NCBI RefSeq assembly: GCF_003253995.1
Contig: NZ_QKZL01000024.1
Coordinates: 13,138-53,054, forward strand
Direction: 5' to 3'
From: Palleronia aestuarii
Lineage (GTDB): Bacteria; Pseudomonadota; Alphaproteobacteria; Rhodobacterales; Rhodobacteraceae
DNA length: 39,917 bases
The first letter of the stretch is position 1. Each line of letters opens with the position of its first letter. The notes below the pieces were generated by a model, which worked only from the letters and a program-made list of their open reading frames with translations, was not told where the DNA came from and did not search any database. The position numbers and the translations under genes are program-made. Below, in pieces: positions 34,656 through 39,917 of this stretch.

Positions 34656-36013
34656 CACGACACCTCGACAAATGTATGCCGGGCCCGGACCAGCGGTCGC
34701 GGGATCGCCGCCGATGCGGTAGAGACACGGCGGCGCATGTTCGTGCGTATTCCGCCGCCACCCGCCGGGCCGCAGCAATAGAGTGCGCCGAAATCATGCA
34801 TGGCGGCGGCTACCGCATCACCGTCCGCGGCATGCACCGCGAGCCGCAACCGCACGTCCCGGCAATCGGGCAACCGATCCTCCAGATGGTGGCCACCATC
34901 GTCGCCGAAGACACTCGTCACGCCGATCAGATCACCGCGCCATGCCAGTCCGGCCGGCAGCCGCCGCGTCACCGCATCGAGCGCGGCACGCGCGCGGCCC
35001 TCCGCTCCCGGTCCGGCATAGGAAATCTCGCCCTCGCCGACATAGCCGCCATCGTAGCAGAGCGTCGCCTTCAACGTCTCGGGCGGCGGATGGCCACGGG
35101 CGCCCGAGACCCGCACCCGGTCGGGCGCCAGTTCGGTGATCTCGACCTCGGTCAGGTCGAGGGTCACGTCAGGCGTCAGGTAGGCTGCGGGGTCGTGTAT
35201 CTCGTAGAGGATCTGCTCTTTCACGGTGCGCGCATCGACGCAACCGCCTGTTCCGCCGGGCTTGGTCACCACGCAAGTTCCGTCGGCATCGACCTCCGCG
35301 ATGGGATAGCCGAGACGGTGAAGGCCCGGGACGTCCTTTTGGCCTGGATCGGCGAAATAGCCCCCCGTGACCTGAGCGCCGCATTCGAGGAGATGCCCGA
35401 CGAGTGTTCCCGCGGCGATGCGATCGTGGTCCGTCAACGACCAGCCGTAATGGGCGATCAGCGGGCCGAGGGCCAGCGCGGGATCGGCGACACGACCCGT
35501 GACGACGATATCGGCCCCCTCGCGAAGCGCCGCGGCGATCTCCTGCGCACCGAGATAGACATTCGCGCTGAGAAGACGGGCGCCCTCGGGGAGGCTCGAC
35601 GCCAGAAGCCTGTCGAGGCCCGCGTCCGGCCCCGCCGATGCAAGGTCGTCACCCTCGACGAGGGCGATGCGCGGCGCGCGACACCCCAATGACGCCGCGA
35701 TCGCCGCGATGTCTTGCGCCGCCGCGCCGGGATCGGCGGCCCCGAAATTGCCGACGATGGAGATGCCATGATCGAGGCAATCCGCAAGGACCGGGCGAAG
35801 CCGGTCCAGAATGGACCGGTCATAGCCACCCGATCCCTCACGGCGCCCGCGCTGCGCGAGCGCCAACGTTCGTTCGGCCAGCATCTCGAACATCAGACAG
35901 GAGGGCCCGCCCCTCTCGACCAGCGCAGCGACCACCGGACCCGCGGCGTCGATCCGATCTCCGGAAAATCCCGCGCCGCAGCCAATACGATAAAGTTGCG
36001 GTGTATCGACCAA
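34655..36013 (-). CDS. AtuA-family protein (acyclic terpene/acid utilisation)
   Basis: 452 residues from the TTG at 36013. RIGCGAGFSGDRIDAAGPVV is the family opening, then YDRSILDRLRPVL, ISIVGNFGAADP, ALREGADIVVTGRVADPALALGPLIAHYGW, GHLLECGAQVTGGYFADPG and KPGGTGGCVDARTVKEQILYEIHDP. AtuA is needed for citronellol/geranyl-CoA use in Pseudomonas; many homologues sit in other acid-degradation operons, so this is not proof of terpene use. I prefer TTG 36013 because GGGAGGGCG precedes it; the other TTG (36091) has no site. First gene of the operon down to 29854. Confidence 0.82.
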   Translation of the reverse strand: MVDTPQLYRIGCGAGFSGDRIDAAGPVVAALVERGGPSCLMFEMLAERTLALAQRGRREGSGGYDRSILDRLRPVLADCLDHGISIVGNFGAADPGAAAQDIAAIAASLGCRAPRIALVEGDDLASAGPDAGLDRLLASSLPEGARLLSANVYLGAQEIAAALREGADIVVTGRVADPALALGPLIAHYGWSLTDHDRIAAGTLVGHLLECGAQVTGGYFADPGQKDVPGLHRLGYPIAEVDADGTCVVTKPGGTGGCVDARTVKEQILYEIHDPAAYLTPDVTLDLTEVEITELAPDRVRVSGARGHPPPETLKATLCYDGGYVGEGEISYAGPGAEGRARAALDAVTRRLPAGLAWRGDLIGVTSVFGDDGGHHLEDRLPDCRDVRLRLAVHAADGDAVAAAMHDFGALYCCGPAGGGGIRTNMRRRVSTASAAIPRPLVRARHTFVEVS

Positions 36014-36106
36014 ACCAACCGCCCTCCCCTGCGGCCTCGGAAAATCTCCGAGATTGCCGCAGAGCGTGCTTCGAGTTAGTCTATTTGTCAAATCGATAGA
36101 AACAAT

Positions 36107-36116
36107 GGATGCATCC
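36107..36116. promoter_or_regulatory. Palindrome in the LysR/AtuA divergent region
   Basis: GGATGCATCC, with partly matching flanks (AATGGATGCATCCGTT), 10 bp before the LysR start and about 95 bp before the AtuA-type start. A likely LysR-binding site, controlling itself and the divergent operon. TTGACA at 36086-36091 (minus strand) could be a −35 for the operon, but a good −10 is missing. Confidence 0.45.
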
Positions 36117-36125
36117 GTTTAGCCG

Positions 36126-37067
36126 ATGAATGTGCAGATGCGGCAGATCGAGGCCTTCGTTGTCCTGGCGGAAGCGCGTAGCTTCAGCGAAGCGGCGCAC
36201 CGGTTCGGCCTCTCCCAACCCGCTTTCAGCGCCGTCATTCAGCGCATGGAAAGCGCGATGGGCCTGCGCCTCTTCCACCGCACGTCGCGGAGTGTCGAAC
36301 TCAGCGCCGAAGGGCACGCCTTCCTGCCGCGGGCGCAGGATCTGCTGCGGTCGTGGTCGAGCGTCTTCGACGACATGGCCGACCTTGCCGCCGCGCGGGG
36401 CGGTCGCGTGACGGTCGCGGCCCTTCCTTCGCTCGCGGCGGGATTGCTGTCGAACCTGGCGATCACCTTCCGCCGCAGCCATCCGGGCGTCCGGCTCGAC
36501 CTGCGAGACGTTCTCCACGAAGACGTGGTGGCGCTCGTCAAGTCAGGCCAAGCGGATTTCGGCATCTCGGTCGCGCCACCGGACCAGCCCGAGATAGAAT
36601 TCGTTCCACTCCTTCAGGACACGTTCGTTGCGATCGTTTCCCGTGAGCATGTCCTTGCCACGCGCGGGACCCTGACCTGGGCGATGCTGCGCGATCAGCC
36701 CCTCGTCGCGATGACGCGGGCCACGAGCGTGCGGCGGCTCATGGACGACGCCTTCCGCAAAACCGGCCTGAGCCCGATGCCCGTCTGCGAGGTCAATCAC
36801 CTCGCCACAATCGCCGGCCTCGTCGCCTCCGGCTTCGGCATCTCGGCGCTGCCCGCGCTTTGCCTGCCGACGGTCCTGCGCCCTGAAATCGCCTGGCTCC
36901 CCCTCGCTACTCCGACGGCCTGGCGGACATTGGGCGTTCTGAAGCTCAGACGCGCCCCCTCGATCGCCGCGGCCGCGTTTCTGTCCGAACTGCACCACCA
37001 GAATCCGCGCGCCGTGTTCTCGGAGTTCGATGCGCATATCCGCTTCAATCCCCCACCCGCGGCATGA
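36126..37067 (+). CDS. LysR-family transcriptional regulator
   Basis: 313 residues. The winged helix at residues 5-64 has RQIEAFVVLAEARSFSEAAHRFGLSQPAFSAVI. A linker helix follows, and the effector-binding domain starts near RVTVAALPSLAAGLLSNLAITF. It diverges from the AtuA-type operon with a ~110-bp shared region, so it probably activates that operon in response to the acid substrate or its CoA ester. Its stop overlaps an ATG of the next frame (ATGA), linking it to the decarboxylase-like gene. ATG 36126. Confidence 0.93.
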   Translation: MNVQMRQIEAFVVLAEARSFSEAAHRFGLSQPAFSAVIQRMESAMGLRLFHRTSRSVELSAEGHAFLPRAQDLLRSWSSVFDDMADLAAARGGRVTVAALPSLAAGLLSNLAITFRRSHPGVRLDLRDVLHEDVVALVKSGQADFGISVAPPDQPEIEFVPLLQDTFVAIVSREHVLATRGTLTWAMLRDQPLVAMTRATSVRRLMDDAFRKTGLSPMPVCEVNHLATIAGLVASGFGISALPALCLPTVLRPEIAWLPLATPTAWRTLGVLKLRRAPSIAAAAFLSELHHQNPRAVFSEFDAHIRFNPPPAA

Positions 37068-37105
37068 ACGCCGCCAAACCTCTTACCTACGAAGAAGGAC
37101 CATCG

Positions 37106-37660
37106 ATGACATCGCACCGCACACCCCATCTCGACGAGACATCGCTCACGCCCGAGCAGCAACGGATCTACGACGCCATTTCGGGCGGGCCCCGCGGGAA
37201 GGTCGAGGGTCCCCTGCGCGTGTGGCTGCAATCCCCCGCACTGGCGGATCGGGCTCAGGCACTCGGGGCCTTCTGCCGGTACGACACGCTGCTGGAGCCG
37301 CGTCTTTCCGAGCTCGCCATCCTGGTGACGGGGGCATTCTGGAAATCGGGCTTCGAATGGGCGGTCCACGCGCCCATCGCGCTCGAGGCAGGATTGTCCG
37401 AGCGCATCGTCGAGGCGATCCGGCGCGGCGACGAACCGGAATTCGAGCGCGACGACGAGGCGGAAATCTACGCCTTCGCACGGCAGCTACACGAAACGAA
37501 GCAGGTCGACGATGCGGCCTACGACGCAGTGGCCAAACGCTTCGGCACCCGCGGCGCGGTGGAGCTGGTGGGCCTTCTGGGCTATTACACGTTCATTTCC
37601 ATGACCATCAATACGTTTGACGTGCCTCTGCCCGAAGGACAGGAAGACCCCTTCGTGTGA
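37106..37660 (+). CDS. Carboxymuconolactone decarboxylase-family protein
   Basis: 184 residues. The CMD/AhpD-like core runs from LLEPRLSELAILVTGAFWKSGFEWAVHAPIALEAG to the C-terminal YYTFISMTINTFDVPLPEG. The peroxidase-type CXXC pair of AhpD is absent: the segment reads SGFEWAVH, so a gamma-carboxymuconolactone-type role or an unknown lyase role is more likely. ATG 37106 follows GAAGGACC. A shorter upstream option, 37064, overlaps the LysR stop. Co-transcribed with LysR, so likely part of the same acid pathway; the substrate is unclear. Confidence 0.85.
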   Translation: MTSHRTPHLDETSLTPEQQRIYDAISGGPRGKVEGPLRVWLQSPALADRAQALGAFCRYDTLLEPRLSELAILVTGAFWKSGFEWAVHAPIALEAGLSERIVEAIRRGDEPEFERDDEAEIYAFARQLHETKQVDDAAYDAVAKRFGTRGAVELVGLLGYYTFISMTINTFDVPLPEGQEDPFV

Positions 37661-37959
37661 GTTCGCGAGAGCGGAATGATCCCCTTCCCAGTCAGGCCTT
37701 GTCGATCATGCGTGAAGTTCAGTGGCACGGGGCTTCGGCGCTGCGATCCGGAAAACGGGGGTTGATCTTCTCTTAACTCGGTTAAGGCCGCTGTTAAGGT
37801 CTTCGGACTTGGAAAGAGCGCTGGATTACGGGCTACGGTGAGCCTGCTCGGTTTGTCTGAACGGCGTCCGGGCTTCTGCCAAGTGGATATCCGCTCTGGT
37901 TACGCCGCCGCCGGGAGTGGCGATGGCTGGTTTGGACAAGCCCGATCGGGCGTCTGCCC
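37661..37959. other. Intergenic stretch before the right-hand IS graveyard
   Basis: No gene seen. CTTAAC-TCG-GTTAAG (near 37775-37789) is a 6-bp perfect repeat that may act as operator or weak terminator. The region after ~37840 already reads like IS3 end sequence. Confidence 0.45.
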
Positions 37960-38111
37960 GCCAAGCGATGAATGGGGCCGGGTGCCTTTGTAGAAGTGCA
38001 GGTAGCGGCTGATGGAGGCGCGAGCCTCGGAAACGCTGGCATAGGCGCGCAGGTAGACTTCTTCGTATCTGACCGTCCGCCAGAGCCGCTCGACGAAGAC
38101 GTTGTCGCGCC

Positions 38112-38129
38112 GTCGGCATATATGCCGAC
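38112..38129. repeat. Perfect 18-bp palindrome inserted in IS3 orfB
   Basis: GTCGGCATATATGCCGAC. It replaces the codons between MDGKG and RDN of the OrfB frame and shifts it. Confidence 0.75.
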
Positions 38130-38162
38130 CCCTTGCCGTCCATGCTGATGGCGACCTCGATC

Positions 38163-38195
38163 GCCGCCGGCCTCGAACCGATGGCGGCCTACGGC
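38163..38195 (-). repeat. Hairpin element, copy 6 (loop-conserved family)
   Basis: Arms GCCGCCGGCC / GGCCTACGGC (8 of 10 pair) around TCGAACCGATGGC (minus strand GCCATCGGTTCGA, identical to copies 3, 7 and 8). It lies between VLKGE and AISMDGKG of IS3 OrfB. Confidence 0.85.
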
Positions 38196-38394
38196 TCGCC
38201 CTTGAGCACCCGCGTGAAGTCTACGCTGGTGAACTGCGACCCCTGATCCGTATTGAAGATCTCCGGCTTGCCATGGCGGCGGAGCGCTTCTTCGAGAGCC
38301 TCGATGCGAGACAGTCCGCGGATAGCGTGATCGACAGCCGCCAGTTCAGGACCTTGCGGCTGAACCAGTCGATGACGGCGGCAAGATAGAGTGA

Positions 38395-38427
38395 GGCATT
38401 GGTCGCCATCGGTTCGAGACCGATGCC
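38395..38427 (+). repeat. Hairpin element, copy 7 (loop-conserved family)
   Basis: Arms GGCATTGGTC / GACCGATGCC, 10 bp with one G-T wobble, around GCCATCGGTTCGA (38405-38417). It lies between YVPMA and LAAVIDWF of IS3 OrfB, opposite in orientation to copy 6. Confidence 0.88.
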
Positions 38428-38551
38428 GAACGCCCCCGGCCATGGGGACGTAGGTGATGTCCATCGCCCGGACCTGGTTGGGCCGGGTCACGGCCCGGCC
38501 CCTCAGCAGATAGGAATAGATCCTGTGCCCCGGCGCCGGCTTCGACGGCGA

Positions 38552-38583
38552 GCCTCGTCCGCCATCGGTTCGAGGGCGATGGC
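38552..38583 (+). repeat. Hairpin element, copy 8 (loop-conserved family)
   Basis: Arms GCCTCGTCC / GGGCGATGGC with one bulge and one wobble around GCCATCGGTTCGA (38561-38573); the alternative inner pairing GCCATCG / CGATGGC is perfect. It lies after IYRRP in IS3 OrfB. Its flanks match copy 2. Confidence 0.83.
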
Positions 38584-38743
38584 AATCGGACGGCGGTAGA
38601 TCGCCGCGACCCCCATCCGCTTCAGCAGCGTCGAGACGTGGCATCGGCCGACCTCGTGGCCCTCGTCGTTCAACAAGGCTTTCAGCATTCGGCTACCCGC
38701 GAACGGATACTCCATGTGCAGTTCACAGGTCCGGCGCAATGAA

Positions 38744-38773
38744 CCATGTCGCGCCATTGGTCCGAGCGTGGCC
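38744..38773 (+). repeat. Hairpin element, copy 9 (loop-conserved family)
   Basis: Loop GCCATTGGTCCGA (38753-38765) with poorly paired arms (CCATGTCGC / GCGTGG). Left flank and loop are nearly identical to copy 3. It sits at the junction between the IS3 OrfB remnant and the serine-recombinase remnant. Confidence 0.65.
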
Positions 38774-38774
38774 G

Positions 38775-39084
38775 TCAGCTGACTTGCGATCGTGCGGAAC
38801 CGGCGCGGGACCGGGGTCTCGCCGTACGCGGGACGACCCGCGCATAGAAAACGGCCGAGATCGGTGTGGCTCTCGGCCGCAATGCCGTCTGCTCTGCTGT
38901 CGTTGGGGGTGAGCACGATCCTGTCTATGAGGACGGCGATGTGCTCGTGGGCCTGGTAGACCAGGTCCGGATCGCCGAGACACGTCTCGAGTTCAGCGAC
39001 CGACCGGGCGTAGGCCGCGGCTGGATCGGGTGGAGGCATGGCGCGCTCGGTCACCGCCTGTTCGGCCTCGGCCTTGTTGCACAT
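38775..39084 (-). pseudogene. Serine recombinase, C-terminal remnant
   Basis: RSVAELETCLGDPDLVYQAHEH followed by IAVLIDRIVLTPNDSRADGIAAESHTDLGRFL (by region) matches the C-terminal coiled-coil end of large serine recombinases, where LIDRIVLTP…ELHGDLA is typical. The catalytic resolvase domain is absent. The reading then runs into the IS3 orfB fragment through hairpin copy 9. On its other side it is cut by the left end of an IS5 element at 39070. Confidence 0.65.
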
Positions 39085-39452
39085 ATCTTTGAGAGGGGTT
39101 CACCTTGGGAATCCTGATAGTCAGATCGATGGCATGCCAAAGCCTGCCAACACCCGCTACCGCACGACGAACGGGTCTGACTATAACGCTGCGTTGAAGC
39201 GGCTAGGTTCGTTGTCCGTCTGGTTCGATCCTGAAATGTCCCGGCAGGCGGACCGAAGCGGCAAGCGTGGCCACTCCCAGACCTTCTCCGACAGCGCCAT
39301 TCAGACCTGTCTCACGCTGAAAGTCCTGTTCGGCCTGCCGCTTCGCCAGACCGTCGGTCTCGTCGAGAGCCTGATCGAGATGGCCGGGCACGACTGGCCT
39401 GTGCTGGACTATTCGACGCGGTGCCGACGTTAGGCACGGATCCAGGTACTGA
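39070..39452 (+). mobile_element. IS5-family element (IS903-like group), left part only
   Basis: The left terminal sequence GGCCTTGTTGCAC (39070-39082) recurs at 39453, where a second copy begins. Only ~380 bp of this element remain, so the second copy has inserted in it or replaced its right part by deletion. Confidence 0.7.
39134..39433 (+). pseudogene. IS5-family transposase, N-terminal third
   Basis: MPKPANTRYRTTNGSDYNAALKR…SLSVWFDPEM opens an IS903-type IS5 transposase, followed by FSDSAIQTCLTLKVLFGLPLRQTVGLVESLIEMAGHDWPVLDYSTRCRR. A stop then comes where relatives continue RQKTL. The DDE domain (starting after ~100 residues) is missing. This copy has no small insertions and so serves as a reference for the neighbouring copy. 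Confidence 0.85.
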
Positions 39453-39720
39453 GGCCTTGTTGCACGAAGGTTGCCTGGGATTCACATCAGGAGTCCTGCG
39501 ACATAGCTGGGCGCCATGTCCAAACCAGTGCCCACCCGCTACCGTACCCTGAACTGGTCATCTTACAACGCGTCGCTGCGTGAGCGTGGCTCGCTGACCG
39601 TCTGGCTCGACCCCGTTACACCATGGCATGCGGCGGCGTCCGGCAAGCGCGGGGCGCAGCCGGTCTACAGCGACGCCGCCATCCAGGCATGCCTGACGAT
39701 GAAGGGTGAAGGGCGTCCCG

Positions 39721-39743
39721 GAAACAGGCCGGTGGCCTGTTTC
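39721..39743. repeat. Palindromic insertion 1 in IS5 transposase
   Basis: GAAACAGGCC-GGT-GGCCTGTTTC, 10-bp perfect arms around GGT. It lies in an extra segment of about 62 nt (~39705-39767), which also holds a second small stem GCCC-TGAAC-GGGC. Confidence 0.85.
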
Positions 39744-39860
39744 AGCCCTGAACGGGCGGAGCCCCGGGCCTGTTCGGCCTGCCGTTGCGCCAGACGACCG
39801 GCTTCGTGGCGAGCCTACTGAAGCTCGCGGGTCTCGACTGGCCGGTGCCCTTCGTCGGGC

Positions 39861-39883
39861 GATCCTTCCACTGGAAGGATCGC
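39861..39883. repeat. Palindromic insertion 2 in IS5 transposase
   Basis: CGATCCTTCCA-C-TGGAAGGATCG, 11-bp perfect arms around one base. It lies in an extra segment of about 40 nt (~39851-39896), followed by a short stem CTGA-TCCTCC-TCAG. Confidence 0.85.
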
Positions 39884-39917
39884 TGATCCTCCTCAGTCTC
39901 GACGCTCTGCCGCCGCC

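Larger units (their letters stand above)
37960..38750 (-). pseudogene. IS3-family OrfB with at least four palindromic insertions
   Basis: Minus-strand reading in several frames: CELHMEYPFAGSRMLKALLNDEGHEVGRCHV, LLKRMGVAAIYRRP, RAVTRPNQVRAMDITYVPMA (first Asp), LAAVIDWFSRKVLNWRLSITL, EALEEALRRHGKPEIFNTDQGSQFTS (second Asp), FTRVLKGE, then AISMDGKG and the decayed tail. Each junction between these blocks holds a small palindromic insertion: 38552-38583, 38395-38427, 38163-38195 and 38112-38129. The gene is a different IS3 group from the one at 1091-4185. Confidence 0.85.
39453..39917 (+). mobile_element. IS5-family element (IS903-like group), runs off the window
   Basis: Starts with GGCCTTGTTGCAC, the same end as the previous copy. 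Contains the start of its transposase gene with two palindromic insertions. The right end is outside the window. Confidence 0.7.
39516..39917 (+). pseudogene. IS5-family transposase with two palindromic insertions (3' end missing)
   Basis: MSKPVPTRYRTLNWSSYNASLRE…SLTVWLDPVTPW…YSDAAIQACLTMK is the normal start. About 62 extra bases then separate TMK from LFGLPLRQTTGF, which resumes in another frame. A second insertion of about 40 bases separates AGLDWPVP from STLCRR at the window end. Comparison with the uninterrupted neighbour at 39134 fixes both insertion points. The ATG at 39516 lies at the same distance from the IS end as in the neighbour. Confidence 0.88.

Noticed and set aside
38395-38427. 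tRNA gene suggested by a T-arm-like motif
   Set aside because: Only the T-arm can be folded; no acceptor stem, D-arm or anticodon arm is in place. Kept as a resemblance, not a tRNA.
1300-38773. CRISPR array suggested by repeated hairpins
   Set aside because: The copies are scattered, lie in both orientations, share only a loop, and have no regular spacing or cas genes.
7860-39917. Composite transposon carrying the 10-37.7 kb block
   Set aside because: The IS5 and IS3 copies on the two sides belong to different groups and are incomplete, and no matching target duplication was found.

Overview
The window looks like an accessory region (plasmid or genomic island) of a high-GC alphaproteobacterium, most likely Rhodobacterales/Roseobacter-type. 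The grounds are strong GC bias, AGGAGG-type ribosome sites, two TRAP transporters, a FadR-type GntR regulator, an AtuA-type operon and typical IS families. Taxonomy is inferred from gene content only.

Layout. (1) 1-4433 is an insertion-sequence graveyard: the 5' tip of an IS3 orfA, a truncated IS30, and a three-deep nest in which an IS110 element sits inside an IS3 element (with terminal repeats and a GGATC target duplication) that itself sits inside an IS481 transposase. (2) 4463-6173 holds a chemoreceptor and a small membrane protein in one operon. (3) 6339-9970 holds dead IS110, IS5 and IS3 transposases. (4) 10084-17960 is a possible glycan-use locus: a GntR operator, an exported GH2 glycosidase, a GntR repressor and a TRAP carboxylate transporter. 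(5) 18176-24476 is a ROK regulator diverging from a sugar ABC transporter, aldolase-like protein and PfkB kinase operon. (6) 24918-30270 holds a GST/CoA-transferase pair, a glyoxalase, a Tat-exported small subunit plus GMC dehydrogenase with a probable Fe-S motif, and an HdeA-like protein. (7) 30356-37660 is an AtuA/AtuA-C/TAXI-TRAP/3-hydroxyacyl-CoA dehydrogenase operon, diverging from a LysR regulator and a carboxymuconolactone-decarboxylase-like gene. (8) 37960-39917 is a second graveyard with IS3, a serine recombinase tail and two IS5 copies.

Main discovery. The dead transposase genes in both graveyards are interrupted by short hairpin insertions of about 30-41 nt. Nine copies share a nearly invariant 13-nt loop, GCCAYYGGTYCGA, while the stems (8-14 bp) differ from copy to copy yet remain self-complementary, often with one bulge or wobble. 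A second group of perfect palindromes with tiny loops (GGT in two of them) interrupts other transposases. A conserved loop with covarying arms is not expected of simple sequence copies and suggests a structure-based mobile element, perhaps analogous to the palindromic elements of Rickettsia and Wolbachia. I did not see it in the catabolic genes between the graveyards.

Metabolic logic (inference). Exported GH2 enzyme plus TRAP importer plus a UxuR/ExuR-like operator fits extracellular release and import of a uronate-type sugar acid. The ABC/PfkB/aldolase operon fits uptake, phosphorylation and cleavage of a ketose-like sugar. The AtuA/TAXI-TRAP operon fits import and CoA-dependent breakdown of an organic acid.
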